Assembly (NCBI RefSeq): GCF_958450345.1
Contig: NC_088780.1
Location: 158,950,726 to 159,014,725 of the forward strand
Length of the DNA stretch: 64,000 nucleotides
Reading direction: 5' to 3'
DNA from: Calliphora vicina
Taxonomy: Eukaryota > Arthropoda > Insecta > Diptera > Calliphoridae
In this document: in pieces, positions 1 through 11,599 of the stretch
Layout of the letters: each line of letters opens with the position of its first letter
Numbering within the stretch: the first letter of the stretch is position 1
Program-made: the position numbers and the translations under genes
Notes under the pieces: generated by a model
The model's database searches: none
What the model was told of the DNA's origin: nothing
Seen by the model: only the letters and a program-made list of their open reading frames with translations

Positions 1-1153
1 GGTGTTCATAAATTAAATTTTCTTAAAGTCTATACCCTCCTTTACGAATCGTTCATGCATCATTTAGCAATCGGACCAGTTGTTTAGAAGATTCATTTTT
101 ATTCTATTTGTGTTTTGGTTCAGCTAATATGGTCTTCGCTATCAATGTAATTAATAACTAGTTTATATGATTTGTATACCCACCACCATAAATACAAAAT
201 TCTAATACAAATATTTTTTATTTATAAATATTTGATATTGTACAATAATGAACAAAATCGGTCGGTTTTTTGTGATAGAAAATATTAAATCAAATTTCTA
301 TGAAAAATTACTAAAAAATCGGTAAATAAAATTATCCTCATAATCTGGAGTTATTTTTTTATTTCTATAATTAAGTTTATTGAAATCTACAAAGTAACAG
401 CTTTGTCAATTCATTTTGATTTTTTGTAAATTTTGTCTATAATTTGATTCATTACAATTTCGTTACTGATGTAACAAGAAATACCGTTACCAATAAGTCA
501 CAGCTGTGGAAATAATCCAGTAGCCAACCTTGATCAAAATAAAATATAGGTAACTTCAAACACTGAAATTAAAAAAACCGCGTGATTATTTTGTTTTCCT
601 GTTTACAGAACTTGACAGCACAGTTCATACCTCAACCGCCCTTGTTAGACTTGGCAGCACTTGTGTAAAAGCTGCACAGCTTTTTGCAGAATGACGAGTT
701 CATCATCAGTGTTCACAACTATTTCATCTAAATATGATAATATGTGATACAAATCGTAAGTAAAACCTTTAATACGTTTTTGTTACTTTTAGGAATTTGT
801 TCCCTATGTATTTATTATATCACTACATCATGTATGGTTGAGAAATCGTGATGCGCAATACTATAAAAAAGTTTAAAACAAAAATATACATTGTAAAATT
901 TAAATTATTTTCTAAAGTTTATTTTAAAACATATATTGTAAATTAATATTTGTTTGCCTAACTCTTTAATTTGGATAAATGCTTGCATTTTTATAGACAT
1001 ATTTTAAAATCAGTAATTACGAGATAATATTTTTATCCACCGAAAATCGCTAGAATTTCCTCTATTATTTTAACACTTTTTTCCGCTATATTGATCTTCA
1101 AATCGTAAGACTAGACGGATAAAATCGCTAAATTACCATCACTGTCACCACCC
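1..1153. other. AT-rich upstream DNA, no gene recognised
   Basis: There is no long open frame, no recognisable transposon end and no RNA gene in this stretch. It is AT-rich with short homopolymer runs. It lies upstream of the MAP205-like leader and may hold its promoter, but I see no motif strong enough to call one. Confidence 0.5.
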
Positions 1154-1206
1154 ATATTCAATTCGCATTCGTTGAATTTTTCAATATTCAATTCGCGTTC
1201 GTTGAA
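1154..1206. repeat. 30-bp direct duplication upstream of the MAP205-like leader
   Basis: The motif beginning atattcaattcgc occurs at 1154 and again at 1184, each followed by a ttcgttgaa block, with a single base change (gcattc versus gcgttc). The period is 30 bp. Its position just before the A-rich leader suggests it may be in or near the promoter or the start of the transcript; that is inference. Confidence 0.7.
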
Positions 1207-2054
1207 GAAAAAGGACGGCAGCTGCGGAAGTCGGCAATATTTGTTCTTGTATTCCAGAATCATCAACAAAAAAGTTTACAAAAGCAGAGTATTTAAACTG
1301 TGTGTGTGTGTTGCAAAAAATTGTTTAAACAATTTTCACATTTATTGTTTGTGCATATATACGCTAATTTTTTTTTTTTTGTTATTTTTGCAAATCTATC
1401 TGAAAGAGTTAACAAAAAATATTTTATTAAAGAAAACTTTTGTGCAATTTTTTGTCTATAAAAAAAGTGTGCAAATAAGAAAAAAATATATGTAGTAGAT
1501 ATAATAAAGAAATAAAAAGAAGGAATTTCAAAAGAGAATTTGCGAAATTTTATAAAAGGTGAATCACGCGTACAAATTAAACCAAAAAATTAAACTGTGA
1601 CTACTGACAATTTTTGAGGAATTTTAAAAAAAAGTTTATTTGCAAAAATAAGAAAAATAAAATCTAAATACAAAATTTTTAAAAATTTAACATTTAGATT
1701 TTATTTTTTAACTTATTAATCTATTTCAGCTAAAAAAATATAAAAAAACGAGAAATTGTAAAAAAGGAGTTAAATAAAGAAACTTAAAGAAAAAAATATT
1801 AAACCAATACAACTTTAAAATATTTTAGCGCAGGACAGTAAAGAGAAATTAACCTAAAAATTAGAACAACAAAAAGTATTTTGAAAAAAGAGAAAAAGAG
1901 AGTTAACCGAGAAAAATAAAAAAATAAAAAGGAATAAAATAAGTCGTGTAAAAAGGACTTGTAAAAAATAAAACAGAAAATTGTTTTGTGTTGTGCGCAT
2001 CTTATTAAATCTTATTAAAAAAGTTTTTTGAAAAGAAAGAAAAGAATCTTTGAA
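1207..2054 (+). other. Probable 5' leader (UTR) of the MAP205-like gene
   Basis: This A-rich stretch runs directly into the good start context at 2055 and has no long open frame. In the reading frame of the gene a TAA at 2016-2018 closes the frame upstream. A possible small leader intron would run from aaaag|gtgaat (about 1559) to tatttcag (ending about 1729), but the donor is weak. A 17-bp perfect inverted repeat lies at 1653-1708. The transcription start is not visible. Confidence 0.4.
1653..1708. repeat. 17-bp perfect inverted repeat (hairpin) in the leader
   Basis: The arm at 1653-1669 (aaaaataaaatctaaat) is the exact reverse complement of the arm at 1692-1708. The 22-base loop itself contains an A/T palindrome. 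If transcribed it would fold into an AU-only hairpin about 350 bases before the start codon. Confidence 0.75.
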
Positions 2055-4616
2055 ATGGAGAACCAAGAAATCATGGATCAATTTTTGGAAAACAGACAAA
2101 ATTATATGATGGATAACAACAGTATGCAGCACATGAATGTGAATGTGGCTAGTGCCGGCTGTGATGCAGTAGTAGGAGGCGTTCAGGCAGATGTTGTAAG
2201 TGGTGGTGTTGGTGGAGTTGCCGGAGAGATCTTGGGTGTTAAATACGATGAACACCACGAAGAACACGATGTTGGCGATGACGACGAATTGAAGTACGTT
2301 AAAGAAGTGCAGCAGAGCGAAAAGCAGCAGCAACAGCAGATGCAAAGTTTGAAAAACTTTGGCCTAGACGATGATGGTACATACGAAAGCAATGAGTTGG
2401 CAGAAAAAGAAACTACCAACAATGCAGCCCATGAATTTGGCAATGGAGACGGGGGTTTTGTATTCGGTGGAGATCATCACCAACATCAACAGCAACAACA
2501 ACATCATGACTTGTTCAATATAGGCAATGGCCATGATACCAATGGTCATGATAGCGTTAATATAAATGAAGATTTTGGCAACCTCGTTTCCACAGGATTT
2601 GAAGAGAAACTCAATATGATGGATAGCGATTTAGATGGTTTCAAAATTGAGGGAGATTTTTCTTCCACCTCGAATGTTACAGAATCCGTCGAAGGCCTGA
2701 TTCCCCAGGTGGATGTCAAAATTGAAACAAAGGCTGAACATCAAGAAATGGTCGACGAAGAGGAGCCCTCTTCATTGGCCACAAATACTACAAATGGAAC
2801 CAGCAGTCTCAGTGAAAATGTTCCAGCACAAAATGTGGCTGCACCTCAAGCCAATGCATTTGACGACTTTATGGTCAATCTAGAGAACAAAGAAAATTCA
2901 GATCCCTTAACCCCACAACGGCCAAATGAACTTGATTTGGATCAAGCCCACTCTCAGCTAAATCCCGATGCTAAGGAATTTATACCTAGTTTCGGCTCCA
3001 ATCCTAGTTCCCCAACATCTCCCTTTGCCATGGGCATGCAGCAAAATGAACCGGGTTTGAGTGATGCTCTGGAGACACAAATGTATTTCGGTCAAGCTCC
3101 CACTGCTGTACCACGTCATCTCATGGTTGATGATGATTTTGTGGCACAAAGCCCACGCAAAGGAAAGGGTGACAATAATATGGATGCAGTTCTTTTGCCA
3201 AAAGAATCAGAATTCGAGCTAGAAGCTGATAAACGACCCCATGAACTAGAACCTGAAGATGTTGATGGCTTCCAGCAAAGAGATGAAGTCATGACCCCAG
3301 ATCAGGCTATACAACAATTACCACTCGATGATCTAGTAGCACAAGATAAAGAAAATTGTGATCCTACAGACTCTACTGACTTCCAACCTTCAACCTTAAA
3401 CTTTATGGATCATGGTCCAGAGACCTGTGTCGATCTGGATGCCGATTTAGATTTGCAACCATCAGCCTTTATAGCCTCTCTACAAGGCGAAGATGATGTC
3501 ATGAAAAGATCTATGTATGTGGCCAACGATGATGCTATTGAGGATGTTTTGAACAGCGTTCAGCCCATTCCAACCGAAATCGATAGTGTCAATAATTCAT
3601 TTATAGAAGAGTCGGCTACCGAATCGGCTGCCAATCAATTGGCTGGAGACAAAGAACTCCTGCAGGTCGAGGAAAAAGAACATGTTTCGCATTCACCTTC
3701 CACAGAGGAAATTCAAATGAATTTACAAAACACTCTTAATTCCTCGAATAAGGATATACCACAATTACCGGTGGATATGGATAATGCCAATAACATGCAA
3801 GAATCTATGTATATGGATCAAGAGCAGGATCCAGAACAGGATAAAGTATTCCACGAAGAACAGCAATTTGAGCAAGATCAAATGTTCCAACAACCTCAAG
3901 TTGAGGAACAATTCTTACAGGAAGATTTGCATCATGAACAACCACAACATCACTTAGAAGAACAACACTTCCAGGATGAATTCCATCAGGAAAAACAAAC
4001 TGAAATCGAACAGCAACTTCTTCAAGAAGCTGATGAAAAACATCAAGAAATAGGAAACTTCCCGGAAGAAGTTCAACATGAAATGCCAGCTGCTGAACAC
4101 CAACACTTCCAAGAAGAAGTTCAACAATTTGAAAAACTAACTGAAGAATCACAACCCCAACAAGAATTGCTTGAAGAGACACCACTAAAAGAACAACATC
4201 ATGATGAATTACTCCATGATCAGCCACCTCAAGATCTCATGGCCGATACTCAATCAATCGAACCAACTGAGGCAAGTCTTTTAGCTGATACCACAAATCC
4301 TTTGATGGCCAATGACAGTTTCTTGGACAACTCTCTTGTTTCCCACGAGCAACAACAAGACATTCAAGAAGCATTTTCTCCATTCAAAATCACTGAAGAG
4401 CTTTCAGCTGCTCCTGCTATCGACTGTTTTAACTTTGATGCCCCTGAAAATCAGCAAGATTGCAACATGAGTGATGTCGTTATGACGCCTTCGTCTGCTG
4501 TTGATGAGAAACATTTGCTCGAAGAAACCAAAGAACAAGAATTGTTCTCAATGTCCGGTTTGGAGCAACAAATGAATGACATGATGTTGAACAACACCGA
4601 TGGCCATCTTTCACAG
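2055..4616 (+). CDS. Map205: First coding exon of a MAP205-like microtubule-associated protein (N-terminal 854 residues)
   Basis: The start is the ATG at 2055 (context gaaATGg), not the TTG that opens the frame 27 bases earlier. The 2562 bases give 854 codons and end exactly on a codon at a donor site. The N-terminus and the LKYVKEVQQSEK segment (79-90) resemble, from memory, the start of Drosophila MAP205, a cytoplasmic microtubule-binding protein that also holds Polo kinase on microtubules. Visible features are: a His/Gln run (about 141-151); KEN boxes at 279-281 and 432-434, each followed by x-D-P; a full-match PAM2 motif (SQLNPDAKEFIP, about 300-311); many S/T-P sites; and a Gln/Glu/His-rich stretch (about 587-728). 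The exon is acidic throughout, as expected for the projection half of such a protein. The basic microtubule-binding half is absent and must lie in later exons. Identification rests on remembered similarity; an unrelated acidic low-complexity protein is the alternative. Confidence 0.7.
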
Positions 4617-4622
4617 GTATGT
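4614..4622 (+). promoter_or_regulatory. Splice donor ending the MAP205-like exon
   Basis: The sequence CAG|GTATGT is a near-perfect fly donor, with the cut after 4616, leaving the intron in phase 0. Reading through meets a stop at 4716-4718. A nearby acceptor (atagcag, ending 4684) would give a 68-base intron typical of flies, but the next exon would stop after six codons, so it could only make a short isoform. The pyrimidine tract of that acceptor is weak. Confidence 0.8.
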
Positions 4623-6547
4623 GCAATAATTGTTGATTTTTTTTATTATTTAAAGTTTTTAACAAATTTTAATGTAAATAGCAGAATCTTCAGCTTCATA
4701 TTTAAAAATACTTAAAAAAAATAGATTTTCGAATATTGATACCATAGTGATTTATATTATGGTCTTGGAATTTAATCAATAATTGTTTTTAAATATTTTG
4801 TATACCATAGTTTGTTTTTTGTTTCATTTTCTCAGAGATATAAAAGCATTAGTTGTATTATATTTAAATGTGCAATAAGTTTTTTTTTTGTTCTCGTAAA
4901 AATTGGTACTTTCCGCCTGAACTAGTTTTGTAATATGTAAATTGTTTTAATTACCACTTGTATTCTTGCTCTTTTTAAAAGCACACAACCATGCAAACAA
5001 AACTTACTGTTTAATAACTTTTCAAAAAGAATAATTTCTTTAATTTAATATGCATTTAGATTACAAAAAATGGGACAGAGATTAGTGAAAACAAAAGATA
5101 GCATTCGGTTGTACCGAATCTTATGTATCCTTCACCAAAGTATATTTTAATATACACAGAAAAAACTATTTTTTTAAAACAGTTTCAATTTAAATATCAA
5201 TCAGATATTCATCAAGTTCTCAAGAACTATATTTTCTAATAAAAGTTTTGAAATTTAATAAACAAAAAGTTAATTGAAAATACAGTTTTCATAATTTTAA
5301 ACACAAAAATTTATTTTTAATACATACATTTTTGTTAGTAAAGATCGCAAACCATTTTGATCGAAAAAAATTTTGGGTGCTAGTTTTTTTTCTTTTAAAT
5401 TTAGCTGAAAACTTTTTTTTTTAAATTTTGTTTAAAATTTTTTTATTTTAAATTTTGTTGAAAAAATGTTTTTTCTTAAAAAAATTTCGTGAATAAAAGT
5501 GGAAATATGTAATAAAGAAATTTTAAAAAAAAGTTACATAATATCGAATTGCAATTTATAAGAAAACACAAATGAAACAGTTTAGATTTGGAAAATTGAT
5601 TCTTTATTTCGATCAAAACTTAATTTGCTCTGCAACAAGAAAATCAAAGAGTTAGTAATAATCTGTAAATCAATATTTTGATTACTCGAACTCAAATACT
5701 CAAACATAACAAGGAAATTAACAAATGGAAAGATAACGAAATAAAGACCTGGTGACAGTGATGGGCATATTGTATAATTAAAGGTAATAACAAAAAATAT
5801 ATTATATGAATTTCGGAAAATAGCATTATATTTATTTGTTTAATGCCATGATCATTACCATTCAAGGTCAGATTTATTATCAAAAAAAAAAATAAACTAA
5901 ATAAAATAAATAAATGAATAAATATATAATAAAACGAAATTCATTTTTACATGTACATGAGTAATAAATTATTCCAAACAATTTACCTCCCCAATAACCC
6001 CACAAAACAAAAACCAACAAAAATATAACAAGAACAAACTAAAATTGGGAATAATATATAGCAACGATATAGAAAAAAAAACACATTTTTCATTTAATTA
6101 TTTTAAATAGAAAAAGAACTGAGTCAAACATCCCCTTCTCAATAAATTGGTATAAAACACCAACAACATATGATAAAACTCAATAATGATGTTGGCGATG
6201 AATACGTTTATGATGACTACTAGCAGCAATAACGAATTGTATGTGAGAGATCATACGTTTTCCTCAAAACAAAAAAAGAAATATACATACAATATATAGA
6301 AGAGAAAAGGCAAAAACAAAAACTTGTTTATATGCCGGCAAACCGGCAGGCAGCCAGCAACAACCAACCCCTCTTGCAAATGTATGAATAAATATTCATA
6401 CATATGTATGTATGCAAGTTAATGTGTGTATGATCCAACTACCACCATCACCACCACATCATTATTAAACCCGGCTATGACTAGACTACAGACACTCTAC
6501 GTTCCAGGGTTATGAAATCAGCATACTTTTCAGGATTTAGGGAAATA
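4623..6547. other. Presumed intron, AT-rich, mostly featureless
   Basis: No coding signal is visible. Long runs of A and T dominate. A short piece at about 5098-5140 (cattcggttgtaccgaatct, then ccttcacc) matches the end of the interspersed family seen whole at 20788-21398, in reverse orientation. Otherwise nothing recognisable was found. Confidence 0.5.
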
Positions 6548-6782
6548 CGAAAGGAAAACAATTTTCAAACTTTTATGTGCTGTTTTTCTATAGCGAACGA
6601 GTACTTTGAGTGGAAATTTAACATGTGTTTTGTTATTGTAACAAAAACAAAATACATGTAAAACGTCCACTCAAAACGCTCATTCGCTATAGAAAAACAG
6701 CACATTATATGAAAATCACTCAATTTTCAAATAATTTTTGAGTGTTTTTCATACAAAACATTTTAAAATTATTTTCCTTTCG
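6548..6782. mobile_element. Nested palindromic MITE-like element
   Basis: The outer arms are cgaaaggaaaacaattttc (from 6548) and its near reverse complement ending at 6782. Inside is a second, stronger inverted repeat at about 6573-6707, with arms of about 55 bases starting tgtgctgtttttctatagcg and meeting near 6640. No transposase is present. It is best read as one or two short non-autonomous inverted-repeat elements. Confidence 0.65.
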
Positions 6783-6789
6783 TGTTTCT

Positions 6790-7890
6790 GAATTAGGATC
6801 CTAATTTTAGCTTGATTTTGATTTAATGTGGACTATCTTATTTATAATATAGATTATTCGGGCGATAACTTTAGAACACAATTAAATACAGGCCAGTATC
6901 CAGGGGTGTGGAAAAAATAACCGAAAAGTTTTAATATAAAAAAGGTTACAAATAAAAAATGAAAAATCAATTTTAATTCATAGACACCGCCCCCTCCCCA
7001 CATGGTTGACCTGGATCAGCGCCTGAATAAAAAATACATTGAAATCAAAATAAAGAAAAGTCGATGTTTTTTTTCCGAAATTTTCGAATTTTTATTCTAT
7101 TTTAATGTAATTTTATTGTTAATTATTGATGAGAAAAACGAATTACATATATAAATTTTTTACAACAAAAATATATATTCGACTTTTCGATTGATTGTTC
7201 GAATTTTTTTCGACCAAGATTTCGGTTTTTTTTTTAGCAAAAAGTGGATTGTTTGAACAATGGACTTATATACTGGCCTGTCACAAAATTCCAGTCCGAT
7301 CGAAAGTGGAATTAATTCCATTTTTTGCATCTTCAGAAAATGAAAAACGAAACAAAACCACTTTCAGTTTTCAAAGTGAAATTGATATTTCTTTGTAATT
7401 ATTTGTTTTTCAAAAATTTTAATCAGTTTCTGTAATATAATCAGTTGCTTTAATATTAAAAACGCTGTCAAATTAAAATCAGAAATACAGAATTATTAAA
7501 TAATTTTCGACTATTTGGTCGGAAAAATGTAGAACAATCGATTGCGTTATCCCAAAAAATTCTAAAATTCGACTAACTAAAAAAGTCGATTTTTTATTTT
7601 TCAATTTTATTGGAAGAGTGGGTTATTAAAATAGGATAAACATCGAAAAAGTCTTCTTTTCATAAATATCAGAAGTCGAAAAACGACTATTCAAAATAAT
7701 TAAAAAGTCGAAAGTTCGAAAAGTCACATATAATTATAAAATTTACGATTTTGAGTAGTTTGTGTTGGGATATAAATGTTTCAGAAAGCTTGCCTAGAAA
7801 ACAAAATTTCCAACTAAAAATATACAGCTGTTGAAAACACAATGTGAATTTATAAATATTCAATTAAGGTCACAATGGAAACTTTGTTTT
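6790..7890. other. Repeat-derived AT-rich DNA, class uncertain
   Basis: Between about 7060 and 7740 the motif ttcgacttttc and its complement recur (near 7060, 7180, 7505, 7570, 7675 and 7705), as in the sub-terminal parts of the hAT-like elements elsewhere here. I could not define clean ends or a target duplication. No gene was seen. Confidence 0.35.
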
Positions 7891-7892
7891 AA

Positions 7893-8345
7893 TTTTTATA
7901 TCATTCACCATGAGAGATAATTTCTACACTTTTAATTTGGGACCCCATAAAGTATATATAGTCTGGATCGTTATTGATCGTATATATCCATGTTCGTCTG
8001 TCCGTCTTAGGATTTTTAGCCCGGGAATTCTCGGGACAAATTTCCCGGGAATTTTGCCAATTTTTACTACCTGATTCCCGGGATTCCCTACTAAAAATCC
8101 CTAATTAGAAACTGGCGATATTACATCGAAAACAAGTTAGAACTCTATTTTTACCACACTAAGTCTTTATATGAAATTTGGCTATAATATTACTAATTTA
8201 CAGTATCATTATATATTTCGGGAATCGGCGGGTAACCGGGAATGTAGAAATAAATTTCCGGATTCACGGGAATTAGAAAAGGTCGGAAAATCAAAAATCC
8301 TAGTCCGTCTGTATGTTTTGAAATCAACTTTCCGAAGCCAACAAA
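7893..8345 (+). mobile_element. Interspersed repeat (tatacccttcacc family), split by a hAT element
   Basis: The sequence caccatgagagataatttct, then a ccccataaagtatatatag block and tctggatcgttat, matches the family at 20788-21398, 39355-39722 and 55960-56700. It is interrupted at 8008-8302 and resumes with ttgaaatcaactttccgaag. No coding capacity is evident, and the class is unknown to me. Confidence 0.65.
8008..8302. mobile_element. Short non-autonomous hAT-type element with 8-bp TSD
   Basis: The element opens with taggatttttagcccgggaa and closes with tcaaaaatccta. The flanks gtccgtct (8000-8007 and 8303-8310) are identical 8-bp duplications, the hallmark of hAT insertion. The inside holds self-complementary cccgggaa blocks and no open frame of note. 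It sits inside the interspersed repeat at 7893-8345. Confidence 0.85.
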
Positions 8346-9690
8346 TAACTTACAATCCATAAGATTGTAAGTTTTTTCAAATAATCGTTGATGTTTCTAT
8401 TCATGCAATTGTATATTTACTTTGTGTACACATTTCTTAATATATTAATGGTAATTGACCGTCAAATCAAATTCCAAAAAAGTCAAAATTTGCAAATTAC
8501 AGCAGATTAATAGAGAGCCATATAATTTTGTGTTTTATGTAATTTATTGTTCCCGATGCAAATAGAAAATCATGAAAAATCTGTACTGTTAAACAAATGT
8601 ACACTAACATAGCTAAAACATAAGTAGTAACTATCATAAGCTTTTGGTATTGCACCAAAAACGTACAATTGTACCAACATCTACAACTCTGCTGCTACAT
8701 GTAATCTTTATAATAATGTCGAAGGTGTTGGTACTTCTTTCCCGTAGTCGTCGACTACATTGCCGTCATTTATTGTAGTTGTCGATTGTCGTTGCAATCG
8801 TGTCGGTTGTTGTTGGCTGGCTGGCAGGCGGCTCATTAATGCGCCCACATGCGCATGTAGGTATAAGAAATGACGATTTAACGATTTCTCCTTGTAGGTT
8901 GATTTTCAAGAGTAGTAGAGCAGTCGTAAAACAAGAAAATAAACAGACAATCAAAGAGCCATTGCTGGCAGTCAGGCAGGCATAAACGATAAATACTGGT
9001 AAAGGAGAAAATGACATAAAATAAAACAGACAATCAAACAAAGAGTGTGTGTAAAATGCAAATAATACATAATTTTTTGTTTGTTTTTTGTTGTTGTTTT
9101 ACAATACGCATAACGTCATCATCATTATTGTGGTAAACAACAGCAACAATAAAACAAATGCTAGTAACTAACGACTCATTAATATCCTTATCCTCCTTAA
9201 ACTAGGTGTAGACAACAATAATAACAACAACAGGCATAATATCATGGTTGATGTTGCCTTTCATATTTTCTTTTACTTTTTTTTACTTCTAAGAACATAA
9301 ATACAAATGATTATGGTTGCAGGTATAACATTTTGGAAATGGAAAACAAAGAAAAGTTTCAATTTCATTCATGCAAACACCACCAGCCAGCCAGCTTAAG
9401 TAGCTGTAGGGAGTTTTGTAAGAACCACGCCCTTGAACAGCTGCAACATTAATACCTACTACATACTTACATATTTATGTAGATATTAAATCCATTGATT
9501 AAAATATGTTTTTTCCACAATTCTATGCCATTTAAATTGTCATTGGGATTTTAAAGTGTTTTGGAAAAATTTTTTAAATTTTTTTTAAATTCAAGTGAAT
9601 AAAGAATGAATGAATGAATGTTATTCTTGTATTAGGGATGAAAGTGATAAATTTTATATAGTTTGTGTTTTATGCTTAACTATAAACTCA
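8346..9690. other. Non-coding DNA with simple repeats
   Basis: Contains ggctggctggcagg-type tetranucleotide sequence at about 8813-8830, CAA/CAG-rich tracts at 9085-9230, cagccagccagc at about 9383 and a GAAT microsatellite at about 9604-9620. No gene is visible; the overlapping short frames around 8770-9040 look like chance. Confidence 0.5.
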
Positions 9691-10170
9691 TTTTAAGGGA
9701 TGTCCCGATATGCTTTTATTTAACACATTTAATTAAATGGTCAGCACGTGTCCAATTAAACTAAATGTATTTTATTTTTGTTTACAAATTGATTATGTCA
9801 TTTTGAAAATTTCATTGAGAACAGAAAAATTTGAGAACATTTAAAATAAATGTAATAAATTACTATTTAGTGAAGTAGCTCTAGCTGACCTTTACATTGT
9901 TTTGAAATTTAGGAGCAACTATTGCATGAAACACACATACTAAATCTATAAAATGCTTAGGGGAAGGAATAGTTTAGAATATTTAAATTTATGAAAGCCA
10001 TAAATCGAAAAGATAATCGATAACAAAAGCAAATATTTTTTCAAAATGATTTCAAAGTTTTTTTAAAAAAAAAACATCTAAAATGTTTTATTGTATGATA
10101 TATAACTTCAAAAATAAAATGACCTCACAATTTATTTTTTTATATAAATATAGGTTTTCTGATTTAAACG
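9691..10170. other. AT-rich DNA, no gene seen
   Basis: The motif gggatgtcccga at about 9699 has a near complement (tcgggacatcc) at about 13006-13016. These could be the far ends of an old hAT-type element, but no target duplication supports it. Nothing else is recognisable. Confidence 0.3.
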
Positions 10171-11522
10171 GTTAATTGAACAAATAATTAATCGGAGTTT
10201 TTTAAATTAATCGCTTAATCGCTTAACCGAATAATTTCTATTTTAATTTTAAATTGAAAATAAAATCACGAATTTTGTATACTTATTAAGTATTTTATTA
10301 ATATACAGGTATGTTCTGCAAATCACATTTTATAAAAGTGGTTTGAAATCACATAAAAGGTGTTCTGTGCACATAATTTTGTGATTTTAAAACGTTCAGC
10401 AAAGTCACTAATGTTTTCAAATCACTTGGTTATTTCTGCGGCTACTACATGGAAAATATTAAAATAAATTACTTAAGTATATTAAACAATATGTCCTTTA
10501 TTAATTTTCTTATAGAATTACTTGTTTTATTAAAAAAAACACTTAAAATTTAATAAAAATCTAGAGACACCTATTCTGTTGTAAAAAGTTTTTTTGCTTG
10601 TGTGATTTCTTTTGTGATTTCAGGTTTGTTTTCAGTTGTCAGCTGTTTATAATTTTCGAAAATACATGGAAGCTTGCCAGACTAAAATTTTTTAATGGTT
10701 GTCTAAAATATGTTCAATATCTTTAAATTAATTATAGAATTCAGCATAAAATTTATAATATTTGTTAGATTATATTATAAGTTATCAATATGCGTTAAGT
10801 TTTTTGCGCTAATTGGAAAAAAAATGCAACAAAGTTGAAGCAAATGGTAACCAAAAGCAATTGTGTACTGTGGCAGCTTTGCTGTTTTGTTTTCTTTTTG
10901 ACATAGTGGTTGAGCTTGCGCCATAGTTTTTGCAAAATTTTTATTAAATGTAATTCCATTCTTTTTAATTCAATTAAAGATATAACAGAAGCTCCAGGCA
11001 TTTTTTTATTTTCACTTTAATATTTCTACAAAATTATTTGCAAAACAAAGCATTTAAAATAAACGAATCAGCTGTTTTCTTGTGCTTTCGAAAATTTAAA
11101 ATCACACCGAAAAATACAATAACAGTGTGATTTACAGAACAGGCACAAATCACACGTGTGATTTTAAAACGGTATGTGATTTGAAATCACGTGGATTACA
11201 GAACATACCTGATAAAGAGCAAAAACCTAAAAAATCTAAACATACAAAATCCTCCATTAGATTTTGAATATATCAGTAATGTCTCCAGTTTCGTATATTA
11301 TCATCAGGTTAATTGAACAAATAATTAATCGGAGTTTTTTAAATTAATCGCTTAACCGAATAATTTCTATTTTAATTTCATATTGAAAATAAAATCACGA
11401 ATTTTGTGTACTTATTAAGTATTTTATTAATATAAAGGGCAAAAAAAAATCTAAACATACAAAATCCACCATTAGATTTTGAATATATCAGTAATGTCTC
11501 CAGTTTCGTATATTATCATCAG
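10171..11522. repeat. Tandem duplication of ~220 bp, first copy split by a TIR element
   Basis: The unit begins gttaattgaacaaataatta and ends with a tatattatcatca block. Copy A is 10171-10315 plus 11212-11304; copy B is about 11305-11522. Copy A was split by the element at 10316-11211 after the duplication, because copy B keeps the uninterrupted join. Confidence 0.7.
10316..11211. mobile_element. 896-bp non-autonomous element with caggtatgttctg ends
   Basis: Opens with caggtatgttctgcaaatca and closes with its near complement, ending cagaacatacctg. The flanking bases are ata on both sides (10313-10315 and 11212-11214), fitting a 3-bp target duplication. The empty site is seen in the second tandem copy. 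Sub-terminal gtgattt/aaatcac motifs recur many times. No transposase is recognised; the small antisense frame at 10795-11001 has no visible motif. Confidence 0.75.
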
Positions 11523-11599
11523 TTGTTATGCCCACTAAACATGTTCCTTGGATGTTCGAAAAATATGTAATTTTACTTTGACATTTGTATTTGAATTAA

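Noticed and set aside
2028..2054. Upstream start adding nine residues (KRKKRIFE)
   Set aside because: It would begin with TTG, which is not a normal start in flies. The ATG at 2055 has a good context.
1854..2443. Antisense open frames over the leader and start of the MAP205-like exon
   Set aside because: They are rich in L, F and C because the sense strand is A- and CAG-rich. They oppose a frame with clear motifs and a good start and donor.
3805..4227. 140-codon antisense frame opposite the Gln/Glu-rich part
   Set aside because: The sense frame has coherent composition across the whole exon. The antisense frame is the expected shadow of CAA/GAA repeats.
4617..4715. Read-through extension of the exon by 33 codons
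   Set aside because: The sequence turns AT-rich with F, N and K codons exactly after a CAG|GTATGT donor, so this is intron.
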